Assembly (NCBI GenBank): GCA_002408485.1
Contig: DHSP01000061.1
Location: 108,597 to 115,573, forward strand
Length of the DNA stretch: 6,977 bases
Reading direction: 5' to 3'
From: Proteiniphilum sp. UBA5283
GTDB lineage: Bacteria > Bacteroidota > Bacteroidia > Bacteroidales > Dysgonomonadaceae
Program-made: the position numbers and the translations under genes
Part shown: in pieces, positions 1 through 6,977 of the stretch
Layout of the letters: each line of letters starts with the position of its first letter
How positions within the stretch are numbered: the first letter of the stretch is position 1
Notes under the pieces: generated by a model
Told to the model about the DNA's origin: nothing
The model's database searches: none
The model's input: the letters and a program-made list of their open reading frames with translations, nothing else

Positions 1-393
1 CTGATCATCCGGGGAATCTGCTGCCTTGTACCCAACCAGCCTTTCAGCAAAAATATCACGGTAACCCGCATTGTAGATGCCTATCTGGAACATGCGCGGG
101 TGTGGTACTTCTTTCATGAAGGAGAAGAAAAAGTATATCTTACTTCTGCCGACTGGATGGAACGCAACCTGCACCGCCGTATCGAGGTGGCCTTTCCTGT
201 CTACTCGGAAAAGCCGAAGCGGCAGATCGTGGATATCCTGAAAATCCAGCTGGAAGATAACCAGAGCGCCGTATGGGTGGATGAACATCTGAATAATGTG
301 TTTAAAAGGGACACGACTTCATCTGATGAAGCACCTGTCCGTGCGCAGCAGGCTATTTACGACTACCTGAAAAAGTCGACCGGGTTGTATTGA
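1..393 (+). CDS. ppk1: Polyphosphate kinase 1 (C-terminal 130 residues, 5' end outside window)
   Basis: PPK1 reversibly transfers the terminal phosphate of ATP to inorganic polyphosphate. The frame is open from base 1 and ends at a TGA at 391-393; the start lies beyond the left edge, and the missing part should be about 550 residues given the family's usual length near 690. The visible part is the C-terminal phospholipase-D-like region. It opens with LIIRGICCLVPN, matching the LIVRGMCSLVPN of E. coli PPK, so Arg4 of the fragment corresponds to the phosphate-binding Arg564. The stretch IVDAYLEHARVWYF supplies His31, the counterpart of catalytic-site His592. The signature SSADWMERNLHRRIEVAFPV follows at about residues 46-65, and the tail RAQQAIYDYLKK lines up with the natural C-terminus of the E. 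coli enzyme, so this end is complete. The other active-site histidine (E. coli His435) would lie outside the window. The gene converges on the lipoprotein gene with 10 bases between stops. I saw no hairpin with a T-run just after the stop, so its transcript probably ends inside the opposing gene. Confidence 0.96.
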   Translation: MIIRGICCLVPNQPFSKNITVTRIVDAYLEHARVWYFFHEGEEKVYLTSADWMERNLHRRIEVAFPVYSEKPKRQIVDILKIQLEDNQSAVWVDEHLNNVFKRDTTSSDEAPVRAQQAIYDYLKKSTGLY

Positions 394-403
394 AACAGAT
401 ACT

Positions 404-1384
404 TTATGGATTTGAATCGTCCCGGGAGCAAGTGAACGCCATCTTATGACTGTTATAAGCGCCCAGAATACCGACGTGGTTTGTCACGTTTGAATGAACC
501 TGCGTGGCCTCCACGATTGGAATTCCATTGTTACTGATAGCCTTGTTGGCTGAAATAACGTAGAGGTACAAATCTTTTGACATTTGCGCCACTTCAATTT
601 CATATTCAATGGTTTGGTCGGGATCCGTTTGCACCGGCTCATGAAAAACAAAGTTGAGCCCCAACTCCTTCCCGTTCACAAACAGATCGGTAAAGATATT
701 TTTAATATTACGGTTGCCTTCATCTTCCTCCCATAGAATTCCGGATACGGCATCCCCTCCTCCCACAACTTGTTTGTTGTCGAGGATATCCGATAACTTC
801 AGGTCAAGGGGATAGCTGAACTGCAACATGCCTTGATAATAAGCGTTCCTTCTCCCTTTGATGAAATAGTAATTCTCCTGCTCCGGATTATCGGTCAGAG
901 TCAATTTTATATTCAACTCAATTAGTTTCTCACCTGTGTTTCCACCCGGATAAGAGTTCTCCTTAACCGTTTCGGTAACACTCTTCACGCTGAGATTGAC
1001 ATTTTCCGGCATCATCGTCTTTGCTCCTAACTTCTCAAATCCGGGCGCCTCCACTTCAATCCCTATCTCATCCGACGGCTTGGGTACGTAGCTGCCTTTA
1101 TACACTCCTTTTCCTTTGTGAGCAAGCTTTTCCATAACTGTGCCATTTACGTAGAGAGTAACAGCGGCATTTTCCACATCGGGTATCGGCGATACCTTCC
1201 CGAGTACGAAACGACTTTGAGAAATGTGTGCCGATACCACGGAGTCGGTATTTACCGTGCTGTTTACAACCAGCATCGGATCAGTAACCTCTCCTTTAAA
1301 CGCAATATCTTTTTCGCACGAGATAAATATACCCAATGATATTGCTAAAAGAACCGCAAACGCGGAAGTATGTTTTTTCTTCAT
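404..1384 (-). CDS. DUF4249-type outer-membrane lipoprotein, partner of the TonB receptor
   Basis: This 326-residue protein begins with a clear lipoprotein signal: lysines at 2-4, a hydrophobic core at about 8-21, and a lipobox-like FIS-C that places the lipidated cysteine at residue 23. The mature N-terminus CEKDIAFKGE is charged, as in many surface-exposed Bacteroidota lipoproteins, but I cannot prove surface export. The next stretch, with PMLVVNSTVNTDSVVSAHIS at about 36-55 and a predicted beta-rich, immunoglobulin-like N-terminal part (AAVTLYVNGT, GVYKGSY), fits the DUF4249 family as I know it; the function of that family is not established. There are no catalytic motifs and no transmembrane segments after the signal. 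The start lies six bases after the receptor's stop (TAAaaagatATG on the minus strand), so the genes are co-transcribed and probably translationally coupled. By analogy with other receptor/lipoprotein pairs in the phylum (SusC/SusD, BtuB/BtuG) it may capture ligand or act as a lid on the receptor; that is inference. Family call fairly sure, function unknown. Confidence 0.85.
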   Translation of the reverse strand: MKKKHTSAFAVLLAISLGIFISCEKDIAFKGEVTDPMLVVNSTVNTDSVVSAHISQSRFVLGKVSPIPDVENAAVTLYVNGTVMEKLAHKGKGVYKGSYVPKPSDEIGIEVEAPGFEKLGAKTMMPENVNLSVKSVTETVKENSYPGGNTGEKLIELNIKLTLTDNPEQENYYFIKGRRNAYYQGMLQFSYPLDLKLSDILDNKQVVGGGDAVSGILWEEDEGNRNIKNIFTDLFVNGKELGLNFVFHEPVQTDPDQTIEYEIEVAQMSKDLYLYVISANKAISNNGIPIVEATQVHSNVTNHVGILGAYNSHKMAFTCSRDDSNP

Positions 1385-1390
1385 ATCTTT

Positions 1391-3838
1391 TTAAAATTTG
1401 ATGGTGTAACTTACAGAGGGAATAATTGGAAAAAGAGTAGCCTGCTTGAGTTTGTTAACCGTTTCATATTCGCCGGTTTGCGGATTCTGCCGGCTGTGTG
1501 AGTCGGCATATACGAAAAACGGATTCCACCGGTTATATACATTGTATATACTGATATTCCATGTGCGAAGGTTCCCCCGTTTGGTTACCTTGTGAAAATT
1601 CACACCCAGATCCATTCGATGGTAACTGTTGTAGCGGAAATTATTTCGCGCCGAAACGTGAGGTATCTCTACGGAGACCGGATAAGGATTGTCCAGGTTG
1701 GGATATCCGGCGCCTTTCACCTCATGAAAGGCGAATGTGGCGGCATTTCCCGTGCTGAAGACCCATGAGCCGGACAGATCAATACGCTCGGAAAACTTAT
1801 GTGTAAGCGTGAGGCTGATGTCGTGACGACGGTCATATTTCGCCGGAAAAGGTTTCCCGTTGTTGAGTTCGTTGCCCGGTTCATCGAAAATCCTATTGGA
1901 TTTCGACCAGGTGTAACCCACCCATCCGGTGGTGTTTCCAAAAGAACGCTGTGCCAGTAACTCCACACCGTAGGCGGTTCCGCGTCCTGTGCTCACCTTG
2001 TCTTCCCAGTTGGTCGATATGCCCATGAAAGAGGCGCCATCCTTATATTCGAGCAGGTTGCCCATGGTCTTGTAATATCCTTCCACCGAGAAATCAGCAA
2101 TGCCCGCCATGGAGTAAAAGAGGCCGGCGGAATATTGGTGCGAGTTCATGGGTTTTATCCTTTTCGTTACTGGCACCCAAAGGTCGGTAGGCAGGCTCAC
2201 CAGGCTGTTCGACAACAGGTGGATGTATTGGCTCATGCCGGCATATCCTGCCTTAACCGACAGGTTGTCGGTAAGCAACAGGCGCACCCCTGCCCGCGGT
2301 TGTAACGAGGAGTAGTTCTGATTTTGAACGTGAAAAGTTGAAAAGTGCACCCCCAAGTTCACTTTCAACAGGTTGCCAATTGACACATTGTCTTCGATGT
2401 AGCTCATCGTCTCGTGTGCATATACGACGGGACTCCCAATGACCGTGTCCACCTTGTTGACTATTTCCGAATCCACAAACTTCATTGAAGTGACGTCGGG
2501 CCGGAAGGTATGGTAAGTGTAATTTGTACCAAATTTGATGTCGTGAGCACTGTTTGGTGTGTAGTCGAAATCCATTTTGGCCGTCCAGTCGCGAATACCT
2601 GAGTTATAAGTCAAATTCAGTTCGCTTTTCTCTTCCTTCGGCGGCGTTTTGCTTTTGTCTGTTTGCACGTTCTCGGCGCCCAGCCCTAACTTTGAGCGAT
2701 AGCGCGTAAACGATGCCGTTGTGTTCATAAACAACTTGTTGTTTACAACATGGTTCCATCGCAAGGCAGTCACCACGTTTCCCCATCCCCAGTTGAGGTT
2801 GGTGTAGTCCTTGTCTTCAAAGTCCATGTTGTAGGAGACCCTGGTTCGCACTTTCGCGTAAAGAGCGTCGTCGCCCAGGTAGGCGCTCAGGTAAAGTTTG
2901 TCCCTGTCGGAAAACTTATGTGTGAACTTGGCATTCACATCGTAGAAATAGTACCCGGCGGCAGTGTTTCCGTCGCCTCCTTCCGCTTTAGCCGCGGCTT
3001 TTATCAGTGGCTGGGTCAACACGTCGATATAAGTTCTTCGGGCCGATACATTGAACGTGGTTTTTTCCCTGATGATAGGCCCTTCGAGTTGAATTTTAGA
3101 GGAGATCAGGCCGATACTTGCCGTCCCGCGTATTTTCTTGTCGTCACCGTCTTTCATCCGTACATCTACCACCGATGACAATCGTCCGCCGAATCGTGCC
3201 GGAAAGCTTCCTTTGTATAATGTGACATTTTTCAATGCATCGCTATTGAAAACAGAGAAAAATCCCAGCATGTGATTCACATTGTAAAGCGGCACGCCAT
3301 CCAGTAAAAGAAGGTTTTCGTCGGGACCGCCGCCGCGTACGTAAAGCCCTGCAGAGCCTTCGGTTCCCGATTGTACACCCGGCAAAAGCTGCAACGCTTT
3401 TATCAGATCGTTCTCACCCAGTAGCGTGGGGATATTTTTTATCAGATTAATGGGTACTTCCACCGCACTCATCTGCGAACCCTTCACGCCCATTTCAGAT
3501 CTCATTCCTACAACGGTAACCTCATCGAGTATATTGTTGAGCTTCAGGGCGATGTTTAAAACAGTGTCTTTATCCAAGACAAAAGTTTTTTCGTCAGTCT
3601 CATACCCGATGTAAGAGTAGTTGAGCGAAACCTCGCCCTTGGGTAATGTGAGCGAGTAGTACCCATAATTGTTGGCAGCCGCTCCTTTTGATGTTTTTTT
3701 GTCGATCACGGTGGCTGAGATCAATGTCTCGCCATTCGCGGCATCGGTAACATATCCGCTCACGGTGTAGTTCTGGGCGGCCAGTGTGCCGGCTGCCAAG
3801 GTGAAAAACAAGAGTAACCTCTTTCTCAGTTTGCACAT
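1391..3838 (-). CDS. TonB-dependent outer-membrane receptor with carboxypeptidase-regulatory-like N-domain
   Basis: The product is an outer-membrane beta-barrel that imports a ligand with energy from TonB-ExbBD. With the start chosen here it has 815 residues. Residues 1-21 are a signal peptide (CKLRKR, then LLLFFTLAAGTLAA) with cleavage probably before Gln22. Residues 23-103 form the beta-sandwich domain common in Bacteroidota receptors (VSGYVTDAANGETLISATV, YGYYSLTLPKG, YIGYE). DEVTVVG at about 105-111 is a possible TonB box. The plug follows at about 120-235, with LYVRGGGPDENLLLLDGVPLYN at 166-187 (key residues RGG and LDGVP) and SFPARFGGRLSSVVDVRMKDG near 211-231. The rest is barrel, including QYIHLLSNS and SLPTDLWVP at 537-556, motifs I associate with this receptor subfamily. 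The chain ends in aromatic Phe815, the usual BAM-recognition end. An ATG 36 bases further upstream (3874) is in frame but would prepend MTIIIIIKKPPS ahead of the signal peptide, encoded by AT-rich operator-like DNA, so I prefer 3838. The protein is shorter than SusC-type glycan receptors and closer to siderophore-type receptors. Substrate unknown. Confidence 0.94.
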   Translation of the reverse strand: MCKLRKRLLLFFTLAAGTLAAQNYTVSGYVTDAANGETLISATVIDKKTSKGAAANNYGYYSLTLPKGEVSLNYSYIGYETDEKTFVLDKDTVLNIALKLNNILDEVTVVGMRSEMGVKGSQMSAVEVPINLIKNIPTLLGENDLIKALQLLPGVQSGTEGSAGLYVRGGGPDENLLLLDGVPLYNVNHMLGFFSVFNSDALKNVTLYKGSFPARFGGRLSSVVDVRMKDGDDKKIRGTASIGLISSKIQLEGPIIREKTTFNVSARRTYIDVLTQPLIKAAAKAEGGDGNTAAGYYFYDVNAKFTHKFSDRDKLYLSAYLGDDALYAKVRTRVSYNMDFEDKDYTNLNWGWGNVVTALRWNHVVNNKLFMNTTASFTRYRSKLGLGAENVQTDKSKTPPKEEKSELNLTYNSGIRDWTAKMDFDYTPNSAHDIKFGTNYTYHTFRPDVTSMKFVDSEIVNKVDTVIGSPVVYAHETMSYIEDNVSIGNLLKVNLGVHFSTFHVQNQNYSSLQPRAGVRLLLTDNLSVKAGYAGMSQYIHLLSNSLVSLPTDLWVPVTKRIKPMNSHQYSAGLFYSMAGIADFSVEGYYKTMGNLLEYKDGASFMGISTNWEDKVSTGRGTAYGVELLAQRSFGNTTGWVGYTWSKSNRIFDEPGNELNNGKPFPAKYDRRHDISLTLTHKFSERIDLSGSWVFSTGNAATFAFHEVKGAGYPNLDNPYPVSVEIPHVSARNNFRYNSYHRMDLGVNFHKVTKRGNLRTWNISIYNVYNRWNPFFVYADSHSRQNPQTGEYETVNKLKQATLFPIIPSVSYTIKF

Positions 3839-3853
3839 ACTTGGTGGTTTTTT

Positions 3854-3872
3854 AATAATTATGATAATTGTC
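3854..3872. promoter_or_regulatory. Palindrome resembling a Fur/iron box in front of the receptor gene
   Basis: The plus strand holds AATTAT-G-ATAATT (3857-3869), a perfect 6-1-6 inverted repeat. The 19-base frame AATAATTATGATAATTGTC (3854-3872) agrees with the E. coli Fur consensus GATAATGATAATCATTATC at 14 of 19 positions by hand count. It lies 15 bases upstream of the preferred receptor start, where a bound repressor could block transcription or early elongation. The region is AT-rich, so a chance match is quite possible, and Fur-box conventions in Bacteroidota are less well defined than in Proteobacteria. It may also serve another metal regulator or none. Confidence 0.3.
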
Positions 3873-3995
3873 ATGTGGATTTACAATAAGGACTCGATAT
3901 GCTCAATATCTCTACAGCGATGAGTCTTAAATAAATTTAATTCAATAGGCATCCATGTTATTTGGTCCGAGCAAGGGTCGTTTGTTGATAAGAAC
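3873..3995 (-). promoter_or_regulatory. Presumed promoter region of the receptor-lipoprotein operon
   Basis: The preceding gene in this direction, rpoC, ends in a strong terminator, so the receptor operon needs its own promoter, and this stretch is the only space for it. I do not see a clean Bacteroidota promoter (TTTG, about 20 bases, TAnnTTTG). The nearest partial match to the -7 element is TAAATTTA at 3932-3939, read on the minus strand, without a convincing TTTG at the right distance upstream. No open reading frame, tRNA or long repeat is visible here. The existence of a promoter is inferred from gene layout; its exact position is unresolved. Confidence 0.4.
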
Positions 3996-4032
3996 AACAA
4001 AAAACCCGTGCCGGAACACCGACACGGGTTTT
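3994..4032 (-). terminator. Rho-independent terminator of rpoC
   Basis: Read on the minus strand, a perfect 10-base-pair stem forms between 4023-4032 (AAAACCCGTG) and 4001-4010 (CACGGGTTTT). After one A-C type mismatch it continues with three more pairs around a four-base loop. The downstream arm runs directly into TTTTTTGTTGTT, a good U-tract. The hairpin begins 23 bases after the rpoC stop, exactly where the end of an rpoBC transcript is expected. On the plus strand the T-run is only the four bases of the stem, and no plus-strand gene leads into it, so it probably works in one direction. Confidence 0.9.
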
Positions 4033-4055
4033 AAAAAGTTATTTCAAAGCTGTTA

Positions 4056-6977
4056 CTATTCTTCTACTACGGCTTCCTGAAACAGGTTAGAGCGCTTGCT
4101 GGCGTTCAGCTTCTCAAAATCCTCGCGTGAACCGACGACCAGTTTGTCGAACTCACGCTGACCGGTACCGGCAGGGATGAGGTGACCGACGATCACGTTC
4201 TCCTTGAGTCCTTCCAGTGTGTCTGTTTTGCCGTTGATGGCGGCATCGTTCAACACCTTGGTCGTCTCCTGGAACGAGGCGGCCGACATGAAGCTGGTTG
4301 TCTGAAGGGCTGCACGAGTGATACCCTGCAATACCTGGTTCGCGGTAGCCGGCACGGCGTCGCGTGCTTCCACCGGTTTCAGGTCGCGTCGTTTCAGCGA
4401 ACTGTTTTCGTCGCGCAGCTTGCGTACGGTGACAATCTGTCCCGGTTCAAATACCTGTGAGTCTCCAGCGTCCATGATCACTTTCTTGCCCCAGATGCGG
4501 TCGTTCTCTTCCATCATCTCGTGCTTGTCGACCAACTGCTGTTCGAGGAAACGGGTATCACCCGGATCCACCACTTCCACCTTGCGCATCATCTGACGGA
4601 CAATCACCTCAAAATGCTTGTCGTTGATCTTTACACCCTGCAGGCGGTAAACATCCTGGACTTCATTTACGATGTATTCCTGAACGGCTGTCGGGCCCAT
4701 GATGGCCAGAATATCGGATGGTGTGGTGACACCGTCTGAGAGTGGCATGCCGGCGCGGATATAGTCGTTCTCCTGTACCAGGATCTGCTTGGACAAGGGA
4801 ACCATATACTTCTTGATCTCCCCTGTTTTGGAGGTGACGGAAATTTCCTGGTTACCACGTTTGATTTTTCCGAAAGATACTTCTCCGTCGATTTCGGACA
4901 CTACTGCCGGGTTGGATGGGTTACGAGCTTCAAATAGTTCAGTAACACGCGGAAGACCTCCTGTGATGTCACCCGCTTTCCCAACGGCACGCGGTATCTT
5001 CACGAGCGTATCTCCGGCTTTGATGTCATCGTTATCGTTCTTCACAATGTGGGAGCCGAGCGGAAGGGTGTACGTACGCAGGATATCGTCGTTCTCATCC
5101 ACAATGTGTGCTGAGGGCGCTTTTGTTTTGTCGCGCGATTCGATGATGACCTTTTCTTTCAATCCGGTTTGTTCGTCCGATTCAACCTTGTAGGTCATGT
5201 TTTCGGTGAAGTTTTCGAAACGGATCTTACCGGTTGCTTCCGAAACGATCACCGCGTTGAACGGATCCCACTCACAGATCAGGTCACCCTTTTCCACTTT
5301 GTCGTTTTGGTTGAAATAGAGCTTTGAACCATAGGGCACGTTGTGGGATACCAAGATAATCCTGGTGTTGGGGTCAATGATACGCATCTCCACAAGCCGG
5401 CTGACCACTACTTTGTATGGTTTGCCTTCGGAGTCGGTGGTTTCCACGTAACGCAGTTCATCAAATTCCAGTATACCATCGTATTTGGTGATAATGCTGT
5501 TCTCTGTAGCAATGTTGGAAGCGATACCTCCCACGTGGAATGTACGCAGCGTAAGCTGTGTTCCCGGTTCTCCAATGGACTGTGCCGCAATGACGCCCAC
5601 AGCCTCACCTTTTTGTACCATTCGCCCTGTAGCCAGGTTTCTGCCGTAACACTTCGCACAAACACCGTGGTGTGATTCGCAGGTAAGTACCGAGCGGATC
5701 TCTACACGCTCAATGGGTGACTCATCAATCTTTCTGGCAACATCTTCGGTAATCTCTTCTCCGGAATTTACCAGAATCTCTCCTGTATTGGGATGTTGCA
5801 CATCGTGCACGGATACACGGCCCAGGATCCGCTCATAGAGTGAAGCGATCACTTCGTCGTTGTTCTTGATGGCGGTAGCCACAAGTCCGCGCAGCGTACC
5901 ACAGTCTTCCTCGTTGATGATGACGTCCTGCGATACGTCTACCAGACGGCGGGTCAGATATCCGGCATCGGCTGTTTTCAGGGCGGTGTCGGCGAGACCT
6001 TTACGGGCACCGTGGGTAGAGATAAAGTACTCAAGTACCGAAAGTCCCTCCTTGAAGTTCGCAAGAATGGGGTTCTCAATAATCTGCGCTCCTTCGGCAC
6101 CGCTTTTCTGAGGCTTGGCCATCAGACCGCGCATACCGGAGAGCTGGCGAATCTGTTCGCGGGAACCACGGGCGCCGGAGTCGAGCATCATGTATACCGA
6201 ATTGAATCCCTGATCATCTTCCGAAAGTTGTTTCATCAGGATGTTCGACAACTTGGAGTTGATATGTGTCCAGGTGTCGATGATCTGGTTGTAACGCTCG
6301 TTATAGGTGATGAAACCCATATTATAGTTTTCCATGATCTGCTCCACTTCAGCATATCCTTCCTGGATGAGGGTTTCTTTCTCTTCCGGAATGATCACAT
6401 CTTCCAGGTTGAACGAGAGCCCACCCTTGAAAGCCATGGTGTAACCCAGATCTTTGATGTCGTCTAGATATTGGGCTGTACGGGCAACGCCACAGGTTTT
6501 GATCACTTTACCAATGATGTCGCGGAGCGATTTTTTGGAAAGCAACTCATTTACATAACCCACCTCTTTTGGGATAGCTTCGTTGGTGATTACGCGTCCG
6601 ACGGTGGTTTCGTGCATCTTGCGGACAGGATTTCCTTCCTCGTCGATATCGTCCACGATCACCTTTACCAGTGCGTGAATGTCTACGGCTCCTTCGTTAT
6701 AAGCGATAATCGCCTCTTCTTCACCGTAGAATGTCATTCCTTCGCCTTTTGCCCCGGGACGGATTTTTGTGATGTAATACAACCCGAGTACCATGTCCTG
6801 TGAGGGAACAGTAATAGGCGCGCCGTTGGCGGGGTTCAGAATATTGTGCGAGGCAAGCATCAGCAGCTGTGCTTCGAGAATGGCTTCGTTGCCTAATGGC
6901 AGGTGCACCGCCATCTGGTCTCCGTCGAAGTCGGCGTTGAAAGCCGTACAAGCGAGCGGGTGCAGCTGGATGGCCTT
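4056..6977 (-). CDS. rpoC: DNA-directed RNA polymerase beta' subunit (N-terminal third outside window)
   Basis: This is the largest catalytic part of RNA polymerase. The frame is open to the right edge, giving 973 residues, and ends at a TAG at 4056-4058; roughly 450 N-terminal residues are missing compared with E. coli. It starts KAIQLHPLACTAFNADFDGDQM, so the three Mg-binding aspartates of NADFDGDQ (residues 14-21) are present. The motif SGARGSREQIRQLSGMRGLM is at 267-286 and the bridge helix (GARKGLADTALKTADAGYLTRRL) at about 323-345. Four zinc-ligand cysteines are at 359, 433, 440 and 443 (CGT, then CESHHGVCAKC). The trigger loop GEPGTQLTLRTFHVGG is at 469-484. A segment of about 185 residues between the two trigger-helix halves, up to KAGDITGGLPRVTELFEAR (667-685), matches the SI3-type insertion of E. 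coli beta'. VQDVYRLQGVKINDKHFEVIVRQMMRK (773-799) and FMSAASFQETTKVL (near 896-909) mark the conserved C-terminal part. The stretch at about 813-881 is roughly 40 residues longer than in E. coli. rpoB is expected just outside to the right. The gene is followed by a strong terminator. Confidence 0.98.
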   Translation of the reverse strand, partial: KAIQLHPLACTAFNADFDGDQMAVHLPLGNEAILEAQLLMLASHNILNPANGAPITVPSQDMVLGLYYITKIRPGAKGEGMTFYGEEEAIIAYNEGAVDIHALVKVIVDDIDEEGNPVRKMHETTVGRVITNEAIPKEVGYVNELLSKKSLRDIIGKVIKTCGVARTAQYLDDIKDLGYTMAFKGGLSFNLEDVIIPEEKETLIQEGYAEVEQIMENYNMGFITYNERYNQIIDTWTHINSKLSNILMKQLSEDDQGFNSVYMMLDSGARGSREQIRQLSGMRGLMAKPQKSGAEGAQIIENPILANFKEGLSVLEYFISTHGARKGLADTALKTADAGYLTRRLVDVSQDVIINEEDCGTLRGLVATAIKNNDEVIASLYERILGRVSVHDVQHPNTGEILVNSGEEITEDVARKIDESPIERVEIRSVLTCESHHGVCAKCYGRNLATGRMVQKGEAVGVIAAQSIGEPGTQLTLRTFHVGGIASNIATENSIITKYDGILEFDELRYVETTDSEGKPYKVVVSRLVEMRIIDPNTRIILVSHNVPYGSKLYFNQNDKVEKGDLICEWDPFNAVIVSEATGKIRFENFTENMTYKVESDEQTGLKEKVIIESRDKTKAPSAHIVDENDDILRTYTLPLGSHIVKNDNDDIKAGDTLVKIPRAVGKAGDITGGLPRVTELFEARNPSNPAVVSEIDGEVSFGKIKRGNQEISVTSKTGEIKKYMVPLSKQILVQENDYIRAGMPLSDGVTTPSDILAIMGPTAVQEYIVNEVQDVYRLQGVKINDKHFEVIVRQMMRKVEVVDPGDTRFLEQQLVDKHEMMEENDRIWGKKVIMDAGDSQVFEPGQIVTVRKLRDENSSLKRRDLKPVEARDAVPATANQVLQGITRAALQTTSFMSAASFQETTKVLNDAAINGKTDTLEGLKENVIVGHLIPAGTGQREFDKLVVGSREDFEKLNASKRSNLFQEAVVEE

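Noticed and set aside
503..515. Small hairpin CGTGG-CCT-CCACG considered as the ppk1 terminator
   Set aside because: The stem is only five pairs, there is no T-run after it on the plus strand, and it lies within the lipoprotein coding sequence.
1717..1968. Minus-strand open frame inside the receptor gene, and a similar one at 3600-3836
   Set aside because: Both are out-of-frame readings of the receptor coding sequence, without independent start signals or recognisable products.
2750..3178. 142-codon plus-strand open frame opposite the TonB receptor
   Set aside because: It overlaps the conserved regulatory/plug/barrel coding sequence, has no recognisable domain and no start signal; an antisense shadow.
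3932..3939. TAAATTTA considered as a definite Bacteroidota -7 promoter element
   Set aside because: The final G of TAnnTTTG is missing and no TTTG lies at the needed distance upstream, so it is mentioned only as a weak candidate.
3839..4055. Possible small RNA, tRNA or riboswitch in the intergenic region
   Set aside because: The only strong secondary structure is the rpoC terminator hairpin; no cloverleaf, cobalamin-box-like or other recognised riboswitch core sequence was seen.
6012..6467. 151-codon plus-strand open frame opposite rpoC, plus several others of 80-134 codons at 4182-6803
   Set aside because: They lie wholly within the intact, highly conserved rpoC frame on the other strand and their translations resemble no protein family I know; they are by-products of rpoC codon composition.

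Overview
The window comes from a member of the Bacteroidota, most likely Bacteroidales. The evidence is an outer-membrane TonB-dependent receptor with an N-terminal carboxypeptidase-regulatory-like domain, paired with a DUF4249-type lipoprotein (a combination typical of this phylum), weak or absent Shine-Dalgarno sequences, and an RNA polymerase beta' subunit with a long insertion near its C-terminus relative to E. coli. I cannot name the genus from the sequence alone.

Layout, left to right. (1) Positions 1-393, plus strand: the last 130 codons of ppk1, polyphosphate kinase, cut by the left edge. (2) After a gap of only 10 bases, a convergent minus-strand block begins. In the order of transcription (right to left) it holds a TonB-dependent outer-membrane receptor (3838 down to 1391) and, six bases later, a DUF4249-type lipoprotein (1384 down to 404). 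(3) Positions 3839-4055 are a 217-base intergenic region. It carries the terminator of the gene to its right and the presumed promoter/operator of the receptor operon, including a palindrome that resembles a Fur box. (4) Positions 4056-6977, minus strand: rpoC, lacking its N-terminal third because the gene runs off the right edge just upstream of the catalytic NADFDGDQM motif.

The two central genes almost certainly form an operon: a TonB/ExbBD-energised import channel and a small outer-membrane lipoprotein partner. Their substrate is not known from sequence. The iron-box-like palindrome makes a metal or metal-complex ligand a testable guess and no more. ppk1 and rpoC are ordinary housekeeping genes with intact key motifs in the parts that are visible.

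I found no RNA genes, mobile elements, CRISPR arrays or long repeats, and no sign of a novel multi-gene system. The parts worth a second look are the uncharacterised receptor/lipoprotein pair, its operator-like palindrome, and its position directly behind rpoC.
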